From positions 248,001 through 312,000 of the forward strand of contig JADBXP010000005.1 of NCBI GenBank assembly GCA_020403455.1: a stretch of 64,000 bases of DNA, given 5' to 3'. The translations under genes and the position numbers were made by a program. This document shows positions 43,731 to 52,534 of the stretch, piece after piece. Source of the DNA: Chitinophagaceae bacterium. GTDB lineage: Bacteria > Bacteroidota > Bacteroidia > Chitinophagales > Chitinophagaceae. Position 1 is the first letter of the stretch. The number at the start of each line of letters is the position of its first letter. The notes under the pieces were generated by a model. The model saw nothing but the letters and a program-made list of their open reading frames with translations, was not told the DNA's origin and did not search any database.

Positions 43731-45656
43731 TTAATTTCTATTTCTTTCTTTGGCTCTTTTCATCAATTCCTCGCGGGTGATGGTGATCATTTTCCCCACC
43801 TGTTGTTTTCCCCGGTAAGTGACTGCACGCATCATGCTGCATTCTTCTGGTGGAAAGAGAGGACCGCCCCTGTAGGCGGGATAAAAATTATCAGGGAATG
43901 TGTTGTCAAAAGAATAATACAACTGTAATCCATTGACTTCTGTACTCAAATCTACCTGAAGTCGGCCATCTTTTGAGAAGCGGCTGTCAATGATAGCATC
44001 ATTGTGACAGGTGGCATATTTTTTCTCAGCAATATCATATCTGACCAAGTGATGGTTCAGTCTGTTAACAAAGTTGTCCCAGTTCTTTTTTTCTGCCGGT
44101 GACCAAAATGTTTCTGCCAATGAAAATGCTCTTGGCCATACCATGTATTGCAGGTAGCGGTAATTATAGATTTGTTCAGTCCAAACGTTCCCTTGTCCGC
44201 CTTTGATCCATTGAGGGTCTATTCCGGGTGGCAATGGTTCGAACTCGTAAGTTTTTTTCAGTCGAAGGGTCGCATAGACTTCCGGTTCGGTCGCCGGGTC
44301 ACCTTGCATGTAATCCAGGTATGCGAAAGTTGTAGGAGTCATTACTACTTCGTGCTGTTGACGGGCAGCTTCGATACCTCCCTTCATGCCTTGCCAGCTC
44401 ATTACTGCAGCCCCTGGTGCCAGACCGCCATGTAATATCTCATCCCAGCCAATCATTTTTTTGCCCTGAGAACGCACAATTTTTTCCAATCGCTTTTCAA
44501 AATAACTCTGCACTTCATCCTGGTTTTTCAGACCTTCCTGCTTCATCAGGGCTTGTACTGCAGGGTCTTTTTCCCAATAGTTTTTGGGACATTCATCACC
44601 ACCTGTATGCAGGTAGGGGAAAGGAAATAGTTGTGCAAGTTGCGTTACCACATCCGTTAGAAATTGAAAGACGGTATCTTTTATTGGGGACAAAGTATTA
44701 TTGACCAAAGCCGTCGGCGGATTACCGCGCGACCAGTCCATAAAATTTTCACCTGAATTGACCTGATAAGTAGCTGCCAGTTCGGGAGTTCCGGAGAGGT
44801 TGGGATAGGATACTACGGCAGCAAGACTATGACCAGGAACATCTACTTCGGGCAAGATATCGACAAACCTTTCTTTGGCATACTGCACGAGTTCACGAAT
44901 ATCGTCTTGGGTATAAAATCCACCGTGGTCTCTTTTTTCTTCTTTCTTCGGGGTTGGAAAGGTGCCGAAGTATCCTTGTTTTTTTACATTCCAGGCTCCT
45001 ACTTCAGTCAATCTTGGCCAACCTTTGATTTCGATTCTCCAACCTTGGTCGTCAGTCAGGTGGAAATGCAATACATTGTACTTATAGCGTACCATATCAT
45101 CGATGAATTGCTTTACCTCCTGCTTGGTAAAAAAATGTCGAGAAACATCGAGCATCAATCCTCTCCATCCAAAGCGAGGCTTGTCATGTATAGTTACGAA
45201 AGGTATCTTCCAGGAAACGTTTTTTGACGGAGATAAGCTTTCTATGGCGGTAGGCATTAATTGAAAGAGGGTTTGAATGCCATAAAACCAGCCGGCGGGT
45301 GATGCGGCGCTGATCTCGATGCCTTTTTGATTTACCATCAAACGATAACCTTCTTTGCCCAGATTTACATCAGAACTGTTCGCATAGACCAATCGAATGG
45401 TGGCATTGGCTGCATTTGTCTTTGCGATGGTTTGACCACTGGCTTTTTGCCATCTCTCAGAGAAGGTGCGAACTACCCAACCGGCTTCGGTAGTGGCAGG
45501 AGCAGCAATGGTAACTTTTTCAGGCAAACTAAAACTTCCCTTTCCCTTTTGTAGTGAAACCGGTTCAGGAATGATTGCAATCGTGGTATCGGCAGCAAGG
45601 GCCAATAAGGGGAGTGCACACAAAATCAGTGCAGGTGCGAGCAGTCGCATCTTCAT
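43731..45656 (-). CDS. β-N-acetylhexosaminidase, GH20
   Basis: A 641-residue exported glycosidase. A signal peptide (to ALAADTT) precedes a GH20b N-terminal domain and the (β/α)8 catalytic domain with HLTDDQGWRIEIKGWP and the catalytic pair D354-E355 in HTGGDECPKNYW; these residues are those of substrate-assisted hexosaminidases. A C-terminal β-sandwich (Fn3-like, FDNTFPDNF region) ends the protein. It should release terminal GlcNAc or GalNAc from chitin oligomers, glycans or cell-wall fragments in the periplasm. The amino-sugar kinase and MurQ genes nearby point to salvage of the released sugars. Confidence 0.92.
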   Translation of the reverse strand: MKMRLLAPALILCALPLLALAADTTIAIIPEPVSLQKGKGSFSLPEKVTIAAPATTEAGWVVRTFSERWQKASGQTIAKTNAANATIRLVYANSSDVNLGKEGYRLMVNQKGIEISAASPAGWFYGIQTLFQLMPTAIESLSPSKNVSWKIPFVTIHDKPRFGWRGLMLDVSRHFFTKQEVKQFIDDMVRYKYNVLHFHLTDDQGWRIEIKGWPRLTEVGAWNVKKQGYFGTFPTPKKEEKRDHGGFYTQDDIRELVQYAKERFVDILPEVDVPGHSLAAVVSYPNLSGTPELAATYQVNSGENFMDWSRGNPPTALVNNTLSPIKDTVFQFLTDVVTQLAQLFPFPYLHTGGDECPKNYWEKDPAVQALMKQEGLKNQDEVQSYFEKRLEKIVRSQGKKMIGWDEILHGGLAPGAAVMSWQGMKGGIEAARQQHEVVMTPTTFAYLDYMQGDPATEPEVYATLRLKKTYEFEPLPPGIDPQWIKGGQGNVWTEQIYNYRYLQYMVWPRAFSLAETFWSPAEKKNWDNFVNRLNHHLVRYDIAEKKYATCHNDAIIDSRFSKDGRLQVDLSTEVNGLQLYYSFDNTFPDNFYPAYRGGPLFPPEECSMMRAVTYRGKQQVGKMITITREELMKRAKERNRN

Positions 45657-45691
45657 AAGGCAAACTTTTCACTAAAATAGAGAATTTAGTT

Positions 45692-47287
45692 TTACCTATT
45701 TCCACTAAATGATTCAAGTGCCAACTTGATGGCGGGGTCGAATTGGGATGCAACTTCGTAGAAACCTTGCTGGTGAAATCTTTGGCGTGCCAATAACATG
45801 CTGCAACGTTGAATTAAAAATTTTTCCTGGGCAGGTGTGATACTTTTTATATCGATGCCATCGGCTGCGGCAGCGACCTGCACCTGATCCCGAAAACTTT
45901 CACCGGGTTTTATAAAGTTGGCAACCCTGATTGCAGAGGGAATGGTATCAAGCTCACTTCTATTGCTTAGATAAAGCTGGTAAACAAGCCTGTTCAAGGT
46001 ATTTTTGTAAAGCAGGGTGAAAATTTCAGGAGTCATGGCTGTAGTGTCCCAGGCAACTTTTTTATCAGGATAGATGCCTCCCCCACCGTATAATTTTTTG
46101 CCCGCAGGTGTAGTATACACTTTGCCCTTTTGTTGTGTTGTGTCGTTTTCATCATACCTATTGCGAAGCATAGCATGAGGATCATCACCTTTTTGTAATT
46201 GACTCCTTTCTACATATGGCCGCTGAATATTTCTTCCGAGTGGTGTGAAATATCGGGCAGTAGTAAGACGAACAGCCGTTCCTGAACTGAGGTTAAACTG
46301 TTGCTGAACGAGGCCTTTACCAAAACTTCTTCTTCCGATGATAGTGGCCCTGTCCCAATCCTGTAAAGCACCTGCCAGTACCTCACTTGCTGATGCTGAA
46401 GTCTCATCGATCAAAACAACAACAGGACCTTCCTCAAAAATTCCGATTCTGGATGCTTTGTAGGAAATCTTAGGCTGATGCTTGCCTTCGGTGTAAACAA
46501 TCAGCTTATCGTCAGAGAGAAATTCATCTGCAATATCAATTGCTTCCTTCATCAAACCTCCACCATTGCCCCGCAGATCGAGTACAAGTTGTTTCATTCC
46601 CTTTTTCTTCAACTGCTCCATTTGCTGCATGAATTCCTCGTAGGTCCGGTTCGCGAATTTGTTGAGATGAATATACCCTGTACTGGCCGGCAACATAAAA
46701 GCAGCATCTACTGCAGGTAAGGGGATATTACCCTTGGTTAAGATGGTCTCCATTGATTTACCGTTGCGAAGAATTTTGAGCCGCAGTTCTCGGGTAGGTT
46801 GTGACCGCAATGATTTCCTTATTTCATCGGGAGAAAGTTTCTGACCGGAGAGGCGAATCTTGTCGTTGACTGAGAGCAGAATATCGCCGGTAAGCAAACC
46901 TGCTTTGGCTGCAGGAGCATTGGGAATAACAAACATAACGTGTACAGAATCACTTAGTACCTGAAACTCGATTCCAATGCCCTGAAATGATTCATTCATT
47001 TCATCCTCTGCTTCTTTGAGGTCTGTGTTGCTCATCCATACGGAGTGAGGATCGAGGTGGGTCAACAATTCCGTGCTGACCAACTGCTCAATGCTGTCTG
47101 CTGACACTTCGTCGACATATTTTTCCCGCACCAACCGAATCAGTTCCGGCAGAGAAGATTGTTTTCCAGAAGATAATATAGGGGCATTGCCGGTTTTGGA
47201 CCTCAATTGGTAACCAATGATCATGCCGACTATCATTACCAGCGAAAGTATGAGCGGGAGGGCAACCTGTATTTTTTTACTTGACAT
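45692..47287 (-). CDS. S41 family C-terminal processing peptidase with PDZ domain
   Basis: A 531-residue protease started at 47287, where the membrane anchor begins (KKIQVALPLILSLVMIVGMI); the frame extends to 47371 without signal character. A PDZ domain (~85-180: PAAKAGLLTGDILLSVND) is followed by the S41 domain with LVLDLRGNGGG and the serine motif SASASE (297-302), then the lysine-bearing RRSFGKGLVQ. It probably trims periplasmic proteins at their C-termini. The gene is divergent from the amino-sugar kinase gene; 35 bp separate it from the hexosaminidase gene downstream. Confidence 0.9.
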   Translation of the reverse strand: MSSKKIQVALPLILSLVMIVGMIIGYQLRSKTGNAPILSSGKQSSLPELIRLVREKYVDEVSADSIEQLVSTELLTHLDPHSVWMSNTDLKEAEDEMNESFQGIGIEFQVLSDSVHVMFVIPNAPAAKAGLLTGDILLSVNDKIRLSGQKLSPDEIRKSLRSQPTRELRLKILRNGKSMETILTKGNIPLPAVDAAFMLPASTGYIHLNKFANRTYEEFMQQMEQLKKKGMKQLVLDLRGNGGGLMKEAIDIADEFLSDDKLIVYTEGKHQPKISYKASRIGIFEEGPVVVLIDETSASASEVLAGALQDWDRATIIGRRSFGKGLVQQQFNLSSGTAVRLTTARYFTPLGRNIQRPYVERSQLQKGDDPHAMLRNRYDENDTTQQKGKVYTTPAGKKLYGGGGIYPDKKVAWDTTAMTPEIFTLLYKNTLNRLVYQLYLSNRSELDTIPSAIRVANFIKPGESFRDQVQVAAAADGIDIKSITPAQEKFLIQRCSMLLARQRFHQQGFYEVASQFDPAIKLALESFSGNR

Positions 47288-47395
47288 AAATAGTGGTTCT
47301 TTGCAGAACAATGGAGGAGCAAATATCTCAATAATTATTGAAAGCCGGTTGATGAACAAGACTCCTTCCATTCAACGCCCAATAAATGTATTGAA

Positions 47396-48235
47396 ATGCA
47401 GGTTCAACTGATAGCAGACAGTGGCGCCACCAAATGTGACTGGAAACTGATTGGTATTCCTAAACCAAAGAAATTTACCACCCAGGGAATTAGTCCCTAC
47501 TTCCTCTCGCCGGAAGCTATTGCTACCCTTCTTCACAATGAGGTACTACCCCGTTTAAAAGGCACCCAGGTTGATGCAGTGCACTTTTACGGAACCGGAC
47601 TCAGTCACCCCGCCAATCAAAAGATATTACAGCGGGTTTTACGCAAACAATTTCCAAAAGCGGAACTAGAGGTCGCTACGGATATAGTAGGTGCAGCCCG
47701 GGCTCTTTGTGGGCGGGAGAAAGGCATTGCCTGCATTCTCGGTACGGGCTCAAATTCCTGCTACTACAATGGCAAAAAGATTGTGAGGAACAGTCCGGGT
47801 ATCGGCTATATTCTGGGAGATGAGGGCAGTGGGGCCTATTTGGGTAAAAAGCTGGTTCAATATTATTTGTATGATATCATGGAGGAGCCACTGCGAACTG
47901 CATTTGAGCAACGCTTTCATCAACAAAGGGCGGATATCATGGAAAGTGTTTATAAAAAACCCCTTGCCAACAGATACCTGGCATCCCTGGCCATTTTCCT
48001 GGCGGAAAACAGGGGGCATTACATGGTCGAGAACATTTTAGAGGATGGATTGCGGGATTTCTTCCACCAACACCTGTTCTCGTTCCGGGAAATCAGATCT
48101 GTACCCATTCATTTTACCGGTAGTATTGCTTTTGGTTTCAAAGATGTTTTGCTGGAACTTTGTAAGTTCTATGAATTAAAAGCAGGGAAAATCATTAAAA
48201 CACCACTGCAAGGCCTCATCGACTATCATTCTTAA
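47396..48235 (+). CDS. BadF/BcrA-type amino-sugar kinase (GlcNAc/MurNAc kinase-like)
   Basis: A 279-residue ASKHA-fold kinase. Phosphate motif 1 is IADSGATKCDWKL (residues 5-17), the second region ILGTGSNSCYY and the GYILGDEGSGAYLGKKL stretch are typical of N-acetylglucosamine kinases of the BadF family. It ends 3 nt before MurQ, so the pair is one operon. In Tannerella forsythia a kinase of this type (MurK) phosphorylates MurNAc to give the MurQ substrate; the same step is the most natural role here, though GlcNAc could also be a substrate. Confidence 0.85.
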   Translation: MQVQLIADSGATKCDWKLIGIPKPKKFTTQGISPYFLSPEAIATLLHNEVLPRLKGTQVDAVHFYGTGLSHPANQKILQRVLRKQFPKAELEVATDIVGAARALCGREKGIACILGTGSNSCYYNGKKIVRNSPGIGYILGDEGSGAYLGKKLVQYYLYDIMEEPLRTAFEQRFHQQRADIMESVYKKPLANRYLASLAIFLAENRGHYMVENILEDGLRDFFHQHLFSFREIRSVPIHFTGSIAFGFKDVLLELCKFYELKAGKIIKTPLQGLIDYHS

Positions 48236-48238
48236 TTT

Positions 48239-49063
48239 ATGAAAGAATTCATCCGATACACAGAGCAATCTTCTCTCTACAGACACCTGGAAAAAATGAC
48301 AGTTGCAGAATTGCTGCACAACATCAATCAAGAAGACAAAACTGTACCTGATGCTGTTGCCAAAGCCATACCTCAGATTGAAAAACTGGTATCAGCCATC
48401 AGCGATAAGATGCTGGCCGGTGGCAGACTTTTTTACATTGGTGCGGGTACGAGCGGCAGATTGGGGATAGTGGATGCAAGTGAATGTCCGCCTACCTTCG
48501 GGGTACCCTACGGTCTTGTTATAGGCATCATTGCCGGTGGAGATAAAGCGATTACAACAGCCGTTGAATTTGCTGAAGACAATCCTGATGAAGGCTGGAA
48601 TGATTTGATGAAGCATTTTGTGTCCGATAAAGACGTGGTGGTCGGATTAGCAGCCAGTGGCAGCACACCTTATGTGATTGGTGCATTGAAGCAATGCAGG
48701 AGAAAAGGAATCATTACCGGCAGTATCAGCTGCAATCCCAATGCCCCTGTTTCCCGCGAAGCGGATTTTCCTGTCGAAATCGTGGTTGGTCCGGAATTCA
48801 TCACCGGAAGTACCCGCATGAAAAGTGGCACTGCCCAAAAACTGGTGCTGAACATGATCTCTACTTCAGTAATGATCCAGTTGGGCAGGGTGGAAGACAA
48901 CAAAATGGTCAACATGCAGTTGAGTAATGTGAAGCTGGTAGACAGAGGGGTAAAAATGGTAATGGAAGGATTGGGACTCAAAGATTATGAAGAAGCAAAA
49001 GATTTGTTGCTGAAGCATGGCAGTGTGAAACGTGCCATTGAAGCGGCTAGTCACAGTCATTAA
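48239..49063 (+). CDS. murQ: N-acetylmuramic acid 6-phosphate etherase
   Basis: A 274-residue SIS-domain lyase that splits MurNAc-6-phosphate into GlcNAc-6-phosphate and lactate in the cytoplasm. The sugar-phosphate motif FYIGAGTSGRLGIVDASECP, GLAASGSTPYV, and the family signature TGSTRMKSGTAQKLVLNM are complete. The length is slightly shorter than the ~300 residues of the E. coli enzyme. It is coupled to the kinase gene upstream and followed 8 nt later by the 188-residue gene. Confidence 0.95.
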   Translation: MKEFIRYTEQSSLYRHLEKMTVAELLHNINQEDKTVPDAVAKAIPQIEKLVSAISDKMLAGGRLFYIGAGTSGRLGIVDASECPPTFGVPYGLVIGIIAGGDKAITTAVEFAEDNPDEGWNDLMKHFVSDKDVVVGLAASGSTPYVIGALKQCRRKGIITGSISCNPNAPVSREADFPVEIVVGPEFITGSTRMKSGTAQKLVLNMISTSVMIQLGRVEDNKMVNMQLSNVKLVDRGVKMVMEGLGLKDYEEAKDLLLKHGSVKRAIEAASHSH

Positions 49064-49071
49064 ACCGGTTT

Positions 49072-49638
49072 ATGCACGAAATAGAGCCTTATTATAATTG
49101 GAGGCATCTGTATATATCTGAAGAAGACAAGCTCTCGCCTTTTTTTGGCAGAACCTATAGTGAGTTTGAATATTCCCAAACAATTTATAATTATTTTATA
49201 CACCCCCAATGGGATGAATTTGGCAGTAAAACCCTGTACCTGAAAATCATTTATGCTGATTATGAGTTGCACTTCTGCATCATTGAATTGATCGGTGAAT
49301 GGAATGATGCCATCGAGAATGATATCATGATGCTCAAGAGGGAGGTGGGAGACGAATTGATGAAGCAGGGATTGACCAAATTTATTTTCATCGCCGAAAA
49401 TGTGTTGAATTTTCACAGCAGTGACAATGAATATTACAGAGAATGGCAGGAGGAAGTCAGTGAGGAAACAGGATGGATTACCATTTTGAATATGCCGGCA
49501 GCTACCCAGCAGGACTTCCTGCGGAAGCGCTTGCAATACTATATGGAATTGATTGATTTACCGGAATGGCGTTCTTACAAACCCTATCACCTGTTCAAAA
49601 AAATTGATACCGCAATGGGCCTGCGGTTAGAAGAATGA
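49072..49638 (+). CDS. conserved-looking cytoplasmic protein, unknown function
   Basis: A 188-residue soluble acidic protein rich in aromatic residues (for example EPYYNWRHLY, SPFFGRTYSEFEYS, HPQWDEFGS). I do not recognise a family. It starts 8 nt after the MurQ stop and very likely shares that transcript. No signal peptide or membrane segment is present. Confidence 0.75.
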   Translation: MHEIEPYYNWRHLYISEEDKLSPFFGRTYSEFEYSQTIYNYFIHPQWDEFGSKTLYLKIIYADYELHFCIIELIGEWNDAIENDIMMLKREVGDELMKQGLTKFIFIAENVLNFHSSDNEYYREWQEEVSEETGWITILNMPAATQQDFLRKRLQYYMELIDLPEWRSYKPYHLFKKIDTAMGLRLEE

Positions 49639-49704
49639 ATAAGAAGCAGCAATGATGATATTGGATAACCATTTTTTTCGTATCTTGACAACAAATCGTT
49701 CGGT

Positions 49705-49863
49705 ATGTCTTTACCAGTAAATAACAAGAACAACAGTAAGGGAGGAAAAAAAGGAAATGTGCCGGGGGCACAGAATTCACGCTTTATACCCAAGCCGGGA
49801 GCAGCAAAATCCAGTGGCGGAGGTAAAAAAATGATTAAAACAGGTGGCTCACGCGGAAGCTGA
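49705..49863 (+). CDS. 52-residue basic Gly/Lys/Ser-rich small protein
   Basis: ATG 49705 to TGA 49861-49863 encodes 52 residues starting MSLPVNNKNN and ending KTGGSRGS, with repeated GGKK motifs (GGKKGNVPG, GGGKKMIK). The composition is strongly basic and disordered, as for RNA- or DNA-binding tails. A degenerate -7 box (TATCTTGA, 49681-49688) lies just upstream. It fills the gap between the 188-residue gene and the convergent TPR gene, and the in-frame stop comes just before that gene. I believe similar short proteins exist in relatives, but cannot verify it here. Confidence 0.5.
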   Translation: MSLPVNNKNNSKGGKKGNVPGAQNSRFIPKPGAAKSSGGGKKMIKTGGSRGS

Positions 49864-49886
49864 TCGTTGAGTTCCCCACATTTCGA

Positions 49887-50201
49887 CTAAACATCCATTA
49901 AATCATCGTAGGCCATTCTGAGTTCATTCCAGGCATGGTTGTCACCTGCTTTTTTTGCAGCTGCTAGTCCTTTCTCATACCATTCCTGTGCTTCCCGAAC
50001 CCGGTTTTGGTTAACCAATGCCGCGGCCAGGTGATAATACGATCCCACATAATCGGGCAAATCATTCAGCAACTGTATCCAGATATTGATAGATTCCTCT
50101 TGCTGACCGGTTTTCAGGTATTCCAATGCGAGAGCATGGCGAAGAAAGGGGTCATTGGGCTGGTCTTGTAGGTATGCCAGCAATTTTTCCATCCGGTTCA
50201 T
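49887..50201 (-). CDS. small tetratricopeptide-repeat protein
   Basis: About 105 residues, nearly all TPR helices (FLRHALALEYLKTGQQEESIN, YYHLAAALVNQNRVREAQEWY). The frame is open to TTG 50207, but a perfect -7 box lies over that codon, so the real start is ATG 50201 or, more likely, ATG 50192 (MEKLLAYL). Probably a protein-interaction scaffold in the cytoplasm; the partner is unknown. Divergent from etfB. Confidence 0.8.
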   Translation of the reverse strand: MNRMEKLLAYLQDQPNDPFLRHALALEYLKTGQQEESINIWIQLLNDLPDYVGSYYHLAAALVNQNRVREAQEWYEKGLAAAKKAGDNHAWNELRMAYDDLMDV

Positions 50202-50204
50202 AGC

Positions 50205-50212
50205 CAAAGATA
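50205..50212 (-). promoter_or_regulatory. Bacteroidota -7 box (TATCTTTG on the minus strand) of the TPR gene
   Basis: An exact consensus box. Transcription would begin near 50198, leaving only a few nucleotides before ATG 50192, which argues for an essentially leaderless transcript from that codon. Confidence 0.5.
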
Positions 50213-50289
50213 AGCTGCCGGTTTATCCACTTCCCTACTCTCTTAAAAAAAATTAACTATTCCGTTAACAGCACAATGTATTTCCTCCC

Positions 50290-50297
50290 TAACTTTG
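50290..50297 (+). promoter_or_regulatory. Bacteroidota -7 box (TAACTTTG) of the etfBA operon
   Basis: An exact consensus match 61 bp before the etfB ATG. A GTTA (50264-50267) at 22 bp upstream is a poor -33 candidate. The expected leader is about 55 nt. Confidence 0.55.
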
Positions 50298-50358
50298 TAT
50301 AGTTGCATAAACAACTATTTTTTATTCTTTACCCTTTTTTCATTTTTTAATTGTCTGT

Positions 50359-51102
50359 ATGAAGATTCTAGTATGCATCAGCAGAACTCCGGATACCACT
50401 TCCCGGATCGCCTTCACTGATAACAGTACCCGTTTTGATGAAACGGATGTTCAGTGGATCATTAATCCTTACGATGAATGGTATGCGTTGGTACGAGCGA
50501 TTGAGATAAAGGAAAAAAATCCTGAGACGGTTTTGCACCTGGTATCAGCGGGTGGTCCGGAATTGGATGCCATTTTGAGAAAAGCGCTGGCACTGGGTGG
50601 AGATGAGGCCTTCCGCATTGATACAGATAGCAAAGACAGTTACACCATTGCTGCCCATTTAGCGGCACTTTGCCACCAGCAGCAATACCAACTCATATTT
50701 ACGGGTAAGGAAGCAATAGATACCAACAACGGAGTTCTGGGAGGGATGCTGGCTGAATTGTACCCAGCCGAGTATGTTTCCTTGGCAACGCAATTGGAAC
50801 TCAGTTCGGATGGCTGTACAGTTACCCGTGAAATTGAGGGGGGTGAGGAAACCCTGACTTGTCCTTTACCTGCTGTGATCAGTTGCCAGAAAGGAATGGC
50901 AGAACAACGAATTCCGAACATGCGTGGAATTATGGGTGCACGCACCAAGCCCCTGCACGTAGTTACGCCGGAGGCAGTATCCCCACTAACCTCCATCGTA
51001 CAATATGAATTGCCCGCTCCTAAGGCTGGCGTAAAATTGGTGAGTGCCGATCAGCCGGAAGAACTGATTCGCCTGTTACACGAAGAAGCAAAAGTTTTAT
51101 AA
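50359..51102 (+). CDS. etfB: electron transfer flavoprotein beta subunit
   Basis: A 247-residue ETF β subunit. The N-terminal KILVCISRTPDTTSR and the AMP-binding region FTGKEAIDTNNGVLGGMLAE are family features, as is the recognition-loop part MRGIMGARTKPL. With EtfA it carries electrons from acyl-CoA and other flavin dehydrogenases to the quinone pool. The alpha gene follows after 18 nt. Confidence 0.93.
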   Translation: MKILVCISRTPDTTSRIAFTDNSTRFDETDVQWIINPYDEWYALVRAIEIKEKNPETVLHLVSAGGPELDAILRKALALGGDEAFRIDTDSKDSYTIAAHLAALCHQQQYQLIFTGKEAIDTNNGVLGGMLAELYPAEYVSLATQLELSSDGCTVTREIEGGEETLTCPLPAVISCQKGMAEQRIPNMRGIMGARTKPLHVVTPEAVSPLTSIVQYELPAPKAGVKLVSADQPEELIRLLHEEAKVL

Positions 51103-51120
51103 TTCATTAAATTCATTGAT

Positions 51121-52086
51121 ATGTCAGTTTTAATTATAGCAGATCTGCAAGATGGTCATCTCAAGAAATCCTCTAACAGTGTAATCAGTTATGGCAGCGC
51201 CATTGCTCGTCAATTAGGTTCTGAAGCATACGTGCTGGTATTGGGTACTTGTTCTGACGATCTCAGTGCACTGGGAAATTTCGGTGCGTCAAAAGTGTAT
51301 CAGTTAGATGATGCCTCTTTAGCAGTAATTGATCCGAAGGTTTACACACAGGTAATTGCTGATGTAGTATCCTCTACAGGGGCGCGTGTGGTTGTTTTTG
51401 GTAATAACCCTACTGCTAAAGCGGTTGCTCCCGGACTTTCTGCCAAATTAGGGGCGGGACTTGTGGCTGGAGCATGTGCCTTGCCCGATACATCCAATGG
51501 ATTCACCATAAAAAAGACCGTTTTCTCCGGAAAGGCCTTTGCCACCGTTTCCATTTTAACTGAAGTAAAAATTATTACACTGCAACCCAATAGTGTTACC
51601 ATTGCACCGGTGGGTGGTATTGCACAAGTTGAAAAATTGTCTGTATCAGTTCCCGCTACGGCACGCAAGGTTGCCGGCGTGAAGAAAACCGAAGGCGAAG
51701 TGCCGCTCACTGAAGCGGATGTCGTGGTAAGTGGAGGACGAGGCATGAAGGGGCCCGAGCATTGGGGAATTTTATTAGACCTTGCCAAAGCACTGAAAGC
51801 AGGAACTGCTTGTAGCCGTCCCGTGGGGGATGCGCATTGGAGACCACACCATGAACATGTCGGACAAACAGGCGTACAAATAGCACCCAATCTATATTTT
51901 GCCCTTGGCATTTCCGGTGCGATACAGCATCTTGCAGGAGTTAACAGGAGTAAGGTCATTGTTGTGATCAACAAAGATCCTGAGGCACCCTTTTTTAAAG
52001 CAGCTGACTATGGTATAGTCGGTGACCTTTTTGAGGTAGTACCTAGACTGACTGCAGCGATAGAAAAACTACATGCAGAAAAGTAG
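51121..52086 (+). CDS. etfA: electron transfer flavoprotein alpha subunit
   Basis: A 321-residue ETF α subunit. The C-terminal FAD-binding domain has VVSGGRGMKGPEHW, SRPVGDAHWRPHHEHVGQTG, LYFALGISGAIQHLAG and NKDPEAPFF, the complete signature. The WRPHHEHVGQTG variant replaces the commoner xPNDxQVGQTG form. Second gene of the etfBA operon; its end is 4 bp from the convergent cupin gene. Confidence 0.93.
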   Translation: MSVLIIADLQDGHLKKSSNSVISYGSAIARQLGSEAYVLVLGTCSDDLSALGNFGASKVYQLDDASLAVIDPKVYTQVIADVVSSTGARVVVFGNNPTAKAVAPGLSAKLGAGLVAGACALPDTSNGFTIKKTVFSGKAFATVSILTEVKIITLQPNSVTIAPVGGIAQVEKLSVSVPATARKVAGVKKTEGEVPLTEADVVVSGGRGMKGPEHWGILLDLAKALKAGTACSRPVGDAHWRPHHEHVGQTGVQIAPNLYFALGISGAIQHLAGVNRSKVIVVINKDPEAPFFKAADYGIVGDLFEVVPRLTAAIEKLHAEK

Positions 52087-52090
52087 TTGG

Positions 52091-52447
52091 CTATTGATTT
52101 AGAGCTGCTTTTGCCTTCTCCGAAAGGGCACGATAATCTTCTCTTACAGGATTGAATACATCCAGTAAACGACAATCTGTAATGGCTCTACCTGAATGCC
52201 GAACGCCGGAAGGGATAACGAGTACTTCTCCGGGTTTAAGCAGGATCGGTTTGCCTGCTACTGTCAATTCAAACTCTCCCTCCTGCACCATTGATACCTG
52301 TTCATGTGGATGATCATGTTCCGGCAAGGTAGCTCCGGCACGGACCTGTAAAAAGGACAAGGTCATGTTCTCGGTATGAACAAATCGAACAAAATAACCC
52401 GGTATCATTTCAATTTCCGGTTGGTCTTTTAATAGTAGGGCTGACAT
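52091..52447 (-). CDS. cupin domain protein
   Basis: A 118-residue single-domain β-barrel cupin. The metal motif PEHDHPHEQVSMVQEGEFELTV follows cupin motif 1 (H, H, and Glu spaced as expected), and GEVLVIPSGVRHSGRAI is motif 2. Function could be isomerase, binding protein or regulator; nothing nearby decides it. Confidence 0.85.
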   Translation of the reverse strand: MSALLLKDQPEIEMIPGYFVRFVHTENMTLSFLQVRAGATLPEHDHPHEQVSMVQEGEFELTVAGKPILLKPGEVLVIPSGVRHSGRAITDCRLLDVFNPVREDYRALSEKAKAALNQ

Positions 52448-52482
52448 AAATGGTAATTTCAGAACAAATTAAGGTATTTACT

Positions 52483-52510
52483 AAAAAAAACACCCGCCAA
52501 TTGGCGGGTG
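52483..52510 (-). terminator. intrinsic terminator of the YceI gene
   Basis: A perfect 20-bp palindrome (52491-52510, arms CACCCGCCAA/TTGGCGGGTG) is followed, reading the minus strand, by eight T residues (52490-52483). It lies 24 nt after the YceI stop codon. On the plus strand no T-run follows, so it acts in one direction. Confidence 0.85.
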
Positions 52511-52534
52511 CAGACGATAAAAATTGGTAATTGC

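Noticed and set aside
52483..52510. 20-bp palindrome as a regulator operator for the cupin gene
   Set aside because: The run of eight T on the minus strand and its place just after the YceI stop make it a normal intrinsic terminator.
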